A stretch of 64,000 nucleotides of DNA, from assembly GCF_033954455.1 (NCBI RefSeq), contig NZ_CP121473.1, positions 1,598,501 through 1,662,500 of the forward strand, in the 5' to 3' direction. Positions within the stretch are counted from its first letter, which is position 1; the number at the start of each line of letters is the position of its first letter. Below, one piece after another: positions 55,361 through 62,628 of the stretch. The notes under the pieces are model-generated. The model was not told the DNA's origin. It ran no database searches and worked only from the letters and a program-made list of their open reading frames with translations. The position numbers and the translations under genes are program-made. Source of the DNA: Thiorhodovibrio litoralis (GTDB lineage: Bacteria; Pseudomonadota; Gammaproteobacteria; Chromatiales; Chromatiaceae).

Positions 55361-56881
55361 TCATGGAGCGCGCTGGCGGTACCAGTCAGTAAACTGTTCT
55401 GCCGACATCGGAACGCCCAGGTAAAACCCTTGCACCTGATCGCACTCGCGCTGGCGGAAGAAGTCCAGGTCCGCCTCGGTCTCGATCCCGACCGCCTTGA
55501 CGTCGAACTGCAAGGCCTGGGCAAGACCGATCAGCGTGTCGAGAATGACGGGTAGCCGTTCGGCCAGGTTCAGACGCTCCACCAGGGCGCGGCTGATCTC
55601 CAAGCGGTCCAGCGGCAGCCGTTCCAATGCGTTGAGGCTCGAACAGCCCAGGCCGAAGTCACCCAGTGCCACGCGCACCCCCAGTGCTTTCAGGGCGTCT
55701 AACCGTTGCCGTGACGCCAGCATATCCTGCATTAGCGCGGCCTCACTCAGGGTCACCGTCAGATCGGCGGGATTCATCGCGCTCGCTTGCAGTGCGGCGG
55801 CCAGTTGATCGTGGAAGCGCTGGTGGTGAAACTGCCGGGCCGAGATGTTCACCGTGATCGGGATGGGCGGCAGCCCGCGCTGGCGCCAAGCCCCATACTG
55901 GCGGCAGACCTCCTGTAACACCCAATGGCCAATCTCATGGATCAGCCCACTGGACTCGGCAACTGGCAGAAACACCAGCGGGGCGATCTCGCCTGCATCG
56001 GTCTGCGGCCAGCGCAACAGGGCCTCGACCCCGGTGATACGGCTGTTGTGCGGATCCAGCAGCGGTTGATAGGCGAGCCGGAATTCCTGCCGCGATAGGG
56101 CTTCACGGAGACGCGTTTCCAAGGTCAGCGTGGTGTGCGCCTGCTGGTTGAGTGCCTCGGTCACAAACTGATAACCGCCGGGGCTGATCTGCTTGGCGTG
56201 ATACATCGCATGATCGGCACCCTGGATAAGCGACTCGATGCTGTCACCGTCCTGCGGGAAGAGGCTGATCCCGAGACTGGGGACGCAGTGCAGCATCAGG
56301 TCCGCAATGGGATAAGGTGGCGTCAGTGCTGCGATGGCGGTGCGCGCGGCACGGGCTGCGTCGTCCGCGTCGTTGAGGTTCGCCAACACCGCAATAAACT
56401 CGTCTCCTCCCAGCCGGGCGATGAGATCCGCCTCGCGGAAGCTCTCGCGCAGCCGCTGCGCAACGGCCTGCAGGAGCTGATCGCCCACCGAGTGGCCATA
56501 GATATCGTTGATCGCCTTGAAGCGGTCGAGGTCGAAAAACAGCACCGCCAACTGATCACCGGTGCGGCGGGTACTCGCGAGCATGCGATCAGCCAGTTGA
56601 TCGAGCAAGGCGCGGGTGGGCAGACCGGTCAGGGGGTCATGCTGCGCCAGGCGGATCGCCTCGTCCTCAGCGACCTTGCGCCGGGTAATATCCTGCTGGA
56701 CCAGCAAAACATGCATCAGCGCGCCCTGGGTGTCCAGGATCGCCGTCAGGCGGGCCACGAACCAGCGCTCGTCACCGTCTTTGCAACGCATCCGGTATTG
56801 GACCTCAGCGGGCTCCACCGGCGCATCGACGAAGCCGTTGAGATGCTCGAGGGTCCGGGTCCGATCATCCGGATGCAGCAA
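55361..56881 (-). CDS. PAS-GGDEF-EAL protein, C-terminal part after frameshift
   Basis: 506 codons. Starts inside a PAS domain (LLHPDDRTRTLEHLNGFVDA), then GGDEF (about 95-255) with ARLGGDEFIAVLA (intact GGDEF) and EAL (about 275-500) with TGVEALLRW for the EAL signature but LGDFGLGCSSLNALE, where the usual DDFG is GDFG. The cyclase may be active and the phosphodiesterase impaired. The N-terminal part is in another frame at 56746-57630; a one-base loss near 56905 separates them. Confidence 0.88.
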   Translation of the reverse strand: MLHPDDRTRTLEHLNGFVDAPVEPAEVQYRMRCKDGDERWFVARLTAILDTQGALMHVLLVQQDITRRKVAEDEAIRLAQHDPLTGLPTRALLDQLADRMLASTRRTGDQLAVLFFDLDRFKAINDIYGHSVGDQLLQAVAQRLRESFREADLIARLGGDEFIAVLANLNDADDAARAARTAIAALTPPYPIADLMLHCVPSLGISLFPQDGDSIESLIQGADHAMYHAKQISPGGYQFVTEALNQQAHTTLTLETRLREALSRQEFRLAYQPLLDPHNSRITGVEALLRWPQTDAGEIAPLVFLPVAESSGLIHEIGHWVLQEVCRQYGAWRQRGLPPIPITVNISARQFHHQRFHDQLAAALQASAMNPADLTVTLSEAALMQDMLASRQRLDALKALGVRVALGDFGLGCSSLNALERLPLDRLEISRALVERLNLAERLPVILDTLIGLAQALQFDVKAVGIETEADLDFFRQRECDQVQGFYLGVPMSAEQFTDWYRQRAP

Positions 56882-57630
56882 GTCGGCCCAGGCCCGAGTC
56901 GGTGCGGTAATTCATCCAGGGTATAGCCGGTCTGTCGCCACCATTCGGGCGGAAAGAATACCGCCTGCGTCTTTGGGTCCCATTCCCAGAAAGTCAGGTC
57001 GGCAATGTGGGTGATCAGGCGCAGCCGTGCCTGGCTCTCGATGAGGGCTTGTTCGTCGCGTTTGCGCGCACTGATGTCGCTCAGGATAGCGCTCCAGACG
57101 ATGCGCTCGCTGGTCGCCTCCGGTCGCTGGCTGATGTCCAGGTGAACCCAAGCGAGTGCATCGTCGGCTCGGCACAGGCGCAGATCATAGGTTTGTCGCT
57201 CGCCGGTGGCCAGGAGCTGGCGGCGCGCATGGTAGTGGGTGTCCTGATCCTCGGGGAGGATGAAGCGGGTCAGGGGTTGGTCGACCAACGTCTCGCGCGG
57301 CGCGTCCAGCAGGGTCGCGGCGGCGAGATTGGCCTCCTGGATCACCCCGTCTTCGCTCAGGGTCAGATAGCCCACCGGGGCCAGGTCGTAGAGGTCGAAA
57401 TAGCGCGCCCGCGAGGTTGCCAGGTTTTCTTGGGTCTGGCGCAGCTCCTCGTTCTGCAGCTCCAGCTCGATCTGATGCACTCGGAGTTCGTGGATCAGCT
57501 GTTCGGTCGCCTCCGGTGTGTTGGCGTCTTTGAGCGGCTTGTCCAGGCTTTCAAGCTGTAACTCCGCCCGCCGGCGCAGGTCTGGTGCGCGTTCAGTGCG
57601 CTCGACGGAAGAATTGTCAGAAAGATGCAA
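56746..57630 (-). CDS. PAS-GGDEF-EAL protein, N-terminal PAS part before frameshift
   Basis: Likely start is TTG at 57630 (GGAG seven bases ahead, MHLSDNSSVERTERAPDLRR); an ATG at 57723 is an alternative. A coiled segment (LIHELRVHQIELELQNEELR) precedes PAS 1 (LYDLAPVGYLTLSEDGVIQE) and PAS 2 (FWEWDPKTQAVFFPPEWWRQ). After GYTLDELP the frame drifts into unrelated residues and stops at 56746, whereas WADLLHPDDR continues in the next frame. One missing base near 56903-56908 explains this. Confidence 0.82.
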   Translation of the reverse strand: MHLSDNSSVERTERAPDLRRRAELQLESLDKPLKDANTPEATEQLIHELRVHQIELELQNEELRQTQENLATSRARYFDLYDLAPVGYLTLSEDGVIQEANLAAATLLDAPRETLVDQPLTRFILPEDQDTHYHARRQLLATGERQTYDLRLCRADDALAWVHLDISQRPEATSERIVWSAILSDISARKRDEQALIESQARLRLITHIADLTFWEWDPKTQAVFFPPEWWRQTGYTLDELPHRLGPGPTCCIRMIGPGPSSISTASSMRRWSPLRSNTGCVAKTVTSAGSWPA

Positions 57631-58039
57631 GAGTGGTCTCCGTCGGATGGAAAAGCGCGTCAAGGGCGTCGAATGGCGAACAACCACTGCGTCAAGCGGG
57701 CGATCACCGCAGTGGCCAATCAAGAGTGGGCTCGGGTCAAGAATGGGCTCGGGTCGTCGATCTGCTCGCCGGGCTCGAATGACTGGGCGTGGCGCGACGC
57801 TTCACTGTGATGGTGCCAACCATCGACTGGTCGGCGAGCTTAGTTCCTGCGTTGGCTTAGATAGTGAGATCGCACCTTAGAAAATGTCCATCCGGTGTTT
57901 CCTGATTGCTCTGTGAAGCCCCCAACCGCCCCCGACATCCAGCACGCGATTCTCCGCAAATTTCTTTGCCTATGTGTCAGGTGGACTCCGATGAGCTGAG
58001 AACCTGGGCTGGGGATCTCGCGCGCAATACGCAGGACGT
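57631..58039. other. Gap without a supported gene
   Basis: About 400 bases. Short overlapping frames only; a GTGTCA-type word and some AT-rich stretches near 57860-57960 but no recognisable coding or RNA feature. Confidence 0.5.
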
Positions 58040-58330
58040 TTCACGACCAACGCCAACCGCCGCGAGGACTTTGTGGTCGGCATCGGCTACGACGACGCGA
58101 TCAACGTGGCCCAGGAGATTGCGCGCAAGGTGCTGGCGGACCCCGCCGAATCGAGGCACCAAGACCTCGAAGTGGTGTCGACGAAGGCGGAAGCGGGTTT
58201 ATACAGCGAATCGAGCGTCATCGAGGAGCAGGCACGGGAGGCAAGACCGTTGAAGGAAGGCGAGAATCTCTTGCCTGCCGCGTCTGGTTCGGCGGCCTTC
58301 GAAATGCGCCGGAAAGAAACAAGGCCATAG
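58040..58330 (+). pseudogene. MscS-type mechanosensitive channel fragment
   Basis: In one plus frame from 58040: FTTNANRREDFVVGIGYDDA and INVAQEIARKVLADPAE, the beta/alpha-beta region of an MscS channel. Nothing recognisable precedes it, and after 58155 the frame continues as unrelated charged sequence to 58330. No membrane part remains, so this is a relic. Confidence 0.7.
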
Positions 58331-58461
58331 CACGGACAAAGATTGGCGGCTTAAGACGACCAAGCCACCGCCTTTGGCGGTGAACTTCTTAAGGCTCTGC
58401 CGTTCCGGCCTGCTCAACTCCGCCGGGCCTGGTGGCCCGGTCGGTTGGCGCGGTCCGGTCG

Positions 58462-58680
58462 CTATTTGACCAAGGGGACCTCAGTCTTTTCGGTACTGAA
58501 ATCGAACAGCGCGTAGGCCGGGCAGAACTGGAACCAGGCGGTGGCGAGCAGTACCGCGCCGATCAGTCCGACAATCCAGTGAGTGCCGAAGAAGACGCCG
58601 GCGATCAACAGAACGCCGAGTGCTGCGCGGACCAGGCGATCAATGTTGCCGATGTTGTGCTTGGTGTAATCAAAATTCAT
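58462..58680 (-). CDS. DUF2892 small membrane protein
   Basis: 72 residues from MNFDYTKHNIGNIDRLVRAA (the preceding ATG at 58683 is equally served by GGAG). Two hydrophobic segments with GVLLIAGVFF and GLIGAVLLATAWFQFCPAYA, the YgaP-like DUF2892 pattern with FCPAY. Paralog of 59907-60155. Directly downstream of the entericidin gene on the same strand. Confidence 0.85.
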   Translation of the reverse strand: MNFDYTKHNIGNIDRLVRAALGVLLIAGVFFGTHWIVGLIGAVLLATAWFQFCPAYALFDFSTEKTEVPLVK

Positions 58681-58726
58681 CATCAGTGCTCCAGTGTTTG
58701 AGGATCGTTTTGGCCTCCGTGCCGCT

Positions 58727-58870
58727 TCACATGTCATTCTTGACGTCCCTGGCTGTATCGCTCACGGCGCGACCGCCGCTTTGAATATCCTTGCCGGCGC
58801 CCTCGATGGTGCTGCAGCCGGACAATCCGCCGATCGTGATCAGTAGAATCAGTGCGACGAGTCTGTTCAT
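58727..58870 (-). CDS. Entericidin A/B family lipoprotein
   Basis: 47 residues: MNRLVALILLITIGGLSGCS, then TIEGAGKDIQSGGRAVSDTA and a short tail. Lipobox LSGC with Cys19; the GxGKDIQSGG core is the entericidin signature. GGAG seven bases ahead of the ATG. Small stress-type cell-envelope lipoprotein; upstream at 58955-58970 is a copy of the recurrent near-palindrome. Confidence 0.88.
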   Translation of the reverse strand: MNRLVALILLITIGGLSGCSTIEGAGKDIQSGGRAVSDTARDVKNDM

Positions 58871-58954
58871 CAGCATCTCCTGTTGTGTGGATGGTCTTTT
58901 CTGCCAACATTGGTCTCGGCCATTTGCACTCTATGCCGAAGAGACCGCGTTTTC

Positions 58955-58970
58955 AGTGCGGTGGCGAACA
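58955..58970. promoter_or_regulatory. Copy 3 of near-palindrome TGTNCGGTNNCGNACA
   Basis: Reads AGTGCGGTGGCGAACA, one mismatch to the consensus (first base), 85 bases before the entericidin start. Confidence 0.4.
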
Positions 58971-59043
58971 TAGGAAGCCTCGTCATGATGGACGCGGGTT
59001 AGTGAGCCAAAAGGCTGAGAGCCGCAGGGCGCAAAGGCCCGCT

Positions 59044-59457
59044 TCACTCACCTTGAATCACCGCCGGCCCCTCTTTGGATGGCGCATCAATACAACGCGC
59101 TGGTGCGTCGATCGAGATGACATTCGGGAACATATCCAAAAACGCGATGCGCATACCATAGCCATGCATCGTCACGGGTTCCTGCGGGCACTCTTGTGTG
59201 ATACGGCTCGCGAGCGCCTGGAGATCCGCGGAATCGAACTTAAAGTACGGAGGCATGAACCCGGCGTCCTCATTGCGAAAAATCTGCGTGTCAGCGGTGC
59301 CTGTACGGACGGTCTCGATACGATACTGGATATTGCGACCATCGCCGGTCACGCCCGAGATCTGAACGTTCCAGGTATCTGCACCCCAGAAGAGCCAGAG
59401 AACGGCGATCACGATGACGAGGACCACGGCGAAGCTGATCGTGAATTTCTTTTTCAT
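59044..59457 (-). CDS. DUF1523 family membrane-anchored protein
   Basis: 137 residues. N-terminal membrane helix (FAVVLVIVIAVLWLFW) and an external domain with IFRNEDAGFMPPYFKFDSAD, the conserved DUF1523 block. Function unknown. Same strand as the entericidin and DUF2892 genes downstream. Confidence 0.78.
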   Translation of the reverse strand: MKKKFTISFAVVLVIVIAVLWLFWGADTWNVQISGVTGDGRNIQYRIETVRTGTADTQIFRNEDAGFMPPYFKFDSADLQALASRITQECPQEPVTMHGYGMRIAFLDMFPNVISIDAPARCIDAPSKEGPAVIQGE

Positions 59458-59512
59458 GAGGTCGTTACTCCATATCGGTCAAAGGTTTGGATGCGGCCGC
59501 AGCCACCGTCAC

Positions 59513-59644
59513 TCATGCCTCCAGCGGACGTTCCAGCACCACCCGAAAGGCCTCCGCGCTGCGGTCGCGAAAGGCTTGCGCTGAGCCCCAGAGATAGAGC
59601 CGGAACCGCCGGTAGAGCGTGTCGCCCCAGCCGCCTGGCGATCA
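59513..59644 (-). pseudogene. Cyclopropane-fatty-acyl-phospholipid synthase-like C-terminal relic
   Basis: Minus-strand translation ending at 59513: GGWGDTLYRRFRLYLWGSAQ then AFRDRSAEAFRVVLERPLEA and stop. This is the end of a CFA-synthase-like methyltransferase. A stop precedes it after four residues and no methyltransferase core is found. Confidence 0.65.
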
Positions 59645-59729
59645 TGCGTGTCGCCTGGTCAGCACAGCCAAGTGAGCATCGTTGAATCTCCCTCCATCGA
59701 GAGTTTGATCGAAGTGTCCGGGGGCTGTC

Positions 59730-59778
59730 GGTTCGGTAGCGCACAAAGAATGCTTTTGTCTATGTGTGCTACCGAACG
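59730..59778. promoter_or_regulatory. Two inverted copies (4 and 5) of the near-palindrome forming a long hairpin
   Basis: Copy 4 is GGTTCGGTAGCGCACA at 59730-59745; copy 5, inverted, is TGTGTGCTACCGAACG at 59763-59778. GTTCGGTAGCGCACA (59731-59745) pairs with TGTGTGCTACCGAAC (59763-59777) over 15 positions with one G-T pair around a 17-base loop. It lies about 130 bases before the DUF2892 gene at 59907. Confidence 0.5.
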
Positions 59779-59906
59779 GACGGCCAGCCGCCTTGCGCGT
59801 ACATTTTCTCGACAGCCGATCACTTGACGGCAAAGCGTGAGCCGCGCGCAGCTGCGCCTTGAGCAAGGAGGCCAAGAACTATTCTCAGCCAACTGGAGCA
59901 TTGATC

Positions 59907-60155
59907 ATGAATTTTGATTTCACCAACGACAACATCGGCAACATTGATCGTCTAGTCCGTGCAATTGTCGGTGTCCTTTTGCTCGTCATTGCCTTTCTCG
60001 GCAATCTCTGGGTGGCCGTGGCCGTACTGATTGGGGCAGTGCTGCTTGGCACCGCCTATTTTCGATTTTGCCCGGCATACACCATCTTCAATTTCAGCTC
60101 CAATAAGGACGCATCCCTTGAGGGCACGTTGGATACCGCGCCGCCAACCGACTAA
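59907..60155 (+). CDS. DUF2892 small membrane protein (paralog)
   Basis: 82 residues from MNFDFTNDNIGNIDRLVRAI, with GGAG eight to nine bases ahead; the 16-codon upstream extension was rejected. Same two-helix pattern and FCPAYTIFNF as its paralog at 58462-58680. Both leaders contain CTGGAGCA-type ribosome sites, so the pair looks like a recent inverted duplication or two ancestral copies. Confidence 0.85.
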   Translation: MNFDFTNDNIGNIDRLVRAIVGVLLLVIAFLGNLWVAVAVLIGAVLLGTAYFRFCPAYTIFNFSSNKDASLEGTLDTAPPTD

Positions 60156-60349
60156 GAGGTGAAATCAGGTACGAAACAAAACACAAATCTTAGTGCTGCC
60201 CGCTAATCCATACGCCATTCGCATAAGACACTGATCAGCTGCGGATACTATTCGCAGGAAAGACAATTTCCCTGAGCCGCGATGCCTGTTGCAATGATGC
60301 ATTGCTGTGCATCGCAACGGCTCCTGTTTAACTTATTGAGGAATCAATC

Positions 60350-60775
60350 ATGAAAAAGAAAAACGCCTATGCGCTCATGCCTCTGTCAGGAAGCCTTGTT
60401 GTGGCCGCCTGCCTGTCGGCCAGTCTCGGACTCGCTGGCTGTGACAAGGAGGGCGGCGCCGAGGAGGCCGGCCGCAAGATGGATGAGGCCGCTGAGCGCA
60501 TGGGCAATCAGCTCGATGCGACCAAGGAGTCCATGGGCGAGAAGGCCGATGAAACTGGAAATTACCTGTCAGACGCGGCGATCACCGCCAAGATCAAGGC
60601 TGAAATCCTGGGCGATTCAGCGCTGAAGGTCTTGCAGATTGACGTGACCACTACCGACGGCGTGGTGACGCTGAGCGGGACCGTCGATTCACAGAGCAGT
60701 CTCGATAGAGCGTCAGAACTGGCACGCAATAACCAGGGTGTGACATCGGTGGAGAATAACCTGGTTGTCGAATAG
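60350..60775 (+). CDS. BON-domain lipoprotein
   Basis: 141 residues. Signal with lipobox LAGC (Cys31), a helical KMDEAAERMGNQLDATKESM segment, and one BON domain (about 70-141) with DAAITAKIKAEILGD and GVVTLSGTVDSQSS. Similar to OsmY-like stress proteins, but lipid-anchored. GAGG seven bases ahead of the ATG. The 194 bases before it hold no gene. Confidence 0.88.
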   Translation: MKKKNAYALMPLSGSLVVAACLSASLGLAGCDKEGGAEEAGRKMDEAAERMGNQLDATKESMGEKADETGNYLSDAAITAKIKAEILGDSALKVLQIDVTTTDGVVTLSGTVDSQSSLDRASELARNNQGVTSVENNLVVE

Positions 60776-60856
60776 GAGGTTCGACATTTCCCAACAGCAC
60801 GTAAGGGGATTGGCGGAACATCAGAGTGTACAGAATCACTTCATGAGGTGATCGAC

Positions 60857-61288
60857 ATGGCAACTCTCCAGCGTCTCAGTTTAATCGGAATGGGACTGCT
60901 CCTGGGTGGCGTTGTGCTCGCCCAAGTTGGAGCGCAGCAGACGCTGTTGGCGGACGCGTCGCAGAGCTGGGCCATTCGCCCGGCCGGCGAGGCCGAGCCA
61001 GTGATGCAACCCGCGGATGCGGTCGTGAGCCCGAGCACTCCGTCATCGGACGCCGGATCTTTGGAGATCAAAACTGATGGCGACATTCGCTACGTCTCGG
61101 GCGGCATCGGCGTGAGCGAACGGACCGATCTCCAAACTCTGTCCAGCCAGTTTAACCTGCACCTTTCTGAGCCGCGAAGGCGCCGTCAATCCCCCGGCTC
61201 ATCGCTTCGGCAGGATTCGGTGTGCTCGCCTTTCCGGGAAGCTGATAAAAAGGCTGTGCCAAGCGAAATGCACAACCACAATCCGTGA
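60857..61288 (+). CDS. Exported protein with truncated C terminus
   Basis: 143 codons from MATLQRLSLI (GAGGTG six bases ahead). Signal peptide to about QVGAQ. The part around YVSGGIGVSERTDLQTLSSQ then FNLHLSE resembles a small exported family in which a hydrophobic FxxxSGxYLADV-type strand should follow. Here the frame changes to basic residues (PRRRRQSPGS) and runs into the 3' end of the opposite-strand TRIC gene. Probably broken after about residue 100. Confidence 0.55.
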   Translation: MATLQRLSLIGMGLLLGGVVLAQVGAQQTLLADASQSWAIRPAGEAEPVMQPADAVVSPSTPSSDAGSLEIKTDGDIRYVSGGIGVSERTDLQTLSSQFNLHLSEPRRRRQSPGSSLRQDSVCSPFREADKKAVPSEMHNHNP

Positions 61289-62257
61289 CAGAAAGCCCGC
61301 GATAATCACCGTGATTGTCATCATCAGCACCGTACTCAAGAGCAGGTCTGGTCCAATGAAATAGATCATCAAGGAATAGATCAGCCCCCAGAACAAGGCG
61401 ATCTCCGGATAGATGGTGCCCTTGAGGGTTGGGATGTCCGCCTGCGATCGAAGGACGTCACGAAGGACGCCACCACCAGCGGCTGTCATTGCGGCCAACA
61501 AGGGGCCCCATAGCCACAGTGGTTCACAGCGCTGTACCGCTGCGACAATCACGCCAGTTACGGTGAATGCCGCCAGCCCGATTGCATCGGAGACCTCGAG
61601 GAGCCCGCGTGTCGAGGCCCAGCGAAATGGATCGTTTTCACCTTGCGCGGGCTCTGCTGCATAGCTGTTACCCCAGATGTCATGAATGGCATAGATGAAT
61701 AGGGCGGCAAGGACGGTTCCGAGCACCAACAGCAGCAGCGTCGGAGACTGGAGGATGCCGATTGGCGATCGTCCGCTGATCAGATCGCGCATGACACCAC
61801 CCCCCACCGCTGGCAATGCTGCCAACAAGCGTCGCAGGCTTTCCGTGGGGTCTGCGCCTTTCCATTGCTGCAATTCTCCCCGCCGCATCACGATCGCAAC
61901 GGACGCCTTGCGGTATGGCAGCGTGAACCACGCCCAATCGCGCGCCGAGGCTTGTGGTTGCGCGGCGAGAGAGAAGTCGAGTTGCCCCGCGCGGACCGCC
62001 TGTACGTTGCTAACACGCGACACCTCCTCGAATGCCGTGCGGATTCCAGCTCGCCGCGCTGCTGCTTGCATCACCTCAATATCGATACCGTTGACGACCC
62101 CGATGCCATCCGCAGTGATGCGTTCGAATTGGTAGGGCAGCATCGTCGACCAACCGCCGTTCAGCGCGGCCTGGGCAGGTCCAAGCGAAAGCAGGCCGAG
62201 ACAGAGAATGCCGAGAGCAAGTTTCCAATGTTCCTGTAAGGACCGAATTGTCGTCAT
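61199..62257 (-). CDS. Solute-binding/TRIC-channel chimera
   Basis: 352 residues. Signal peptide (LALGILCLGLLSLGPAQA), then the first half of a family 3 solute-binding domain (ITADGIGVVNGIDIEVMQAA to YRKASVAIVMRRGE, about 45-130), then abruptly a UPF0126/TRIC domain starting in the middle of its first repeat (LLAALPAVGGGVMRDLISGR) and a complete second repeat (GLAAFTVTGVIVAAVQR, AAGGGVLRDVLRSQ). The second half of the binding domain and the first TRIC helices are missing, which suggests an internal in-frame deletion in a longer SBP-TRIC fusion. Confidence 0.75.
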   Translation of the reverse strand: MTTIRSLQEHWKLALGILCLGLLSLGPAQAALNGGWSTMLPYQFERITADGIGVVNGIDIEVMQAAARRAGIRTAFEEVSRVSNVQAVRAGQLDFSLAAQPQASARDWAWFTLPYRKASVAIVMRRGELQQWKGADPTESLRRLLAALPAVGGGVMRDLISGRSPIGILQSPTLLLLVLGTVLAALFIYAIHDIWGNSYAAEPAQGENDPFRWASTRGLLEVSDAIGLAAFTVTGVIVAAVQRCEPLWLWGPLLAAMTAAGGGVLRDVLRSQADIPTLKGTIYPEIALFWGLIYSLMIYFIGPDLLLSTVLMMTITVIIAGFLSRIVVVHFAWHSLFISFPERRAHRILPKR

Positions 62258-62628
62258 TTATCGTGCATGCTCGCGGGCGTATTCTGGAAATGATGGGGGA
62301 CGGCAGCAGAAAAAGTGTCAGCGCCCCGACCAGCGCAGCAGGCTTTTGGCATGGGCGGAAGCAATTAAACGGAGATTACCGGTCGTCGGGTGCGTGATCA
62401 ACGCTCAATCTAGGTGGATGCGACTCCCGGCCCATTGCGCCTGCGATAGCCGAGACGATGCAAACCGCGCTGGAATTTGCCGCAAAGATCTGCCGCTCTG
62501 ATGATATCCTCCGGAGGGTAACCCCGGAACAGATCATCAGAACCGGCTGTGCCAACGACCGCGGCGGATGTGCGCCGGGCGTTGAACCGACTCTCCGAGA
62601 GAGTCTGAGCGTGTGACGAGGGGCCACC
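62258..62628. other. Intergenic region with an imperfect hairpin
   Basis: 371 bases between divergent genes. TCTGATGAT (62497-62505) and ATCATCAGA (62533-62541) form an inverted repeat around a GC-rich core with CCTCCGGAGG. No gene is supported; the hairpin's role is unknown. Confidence 0.4.
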
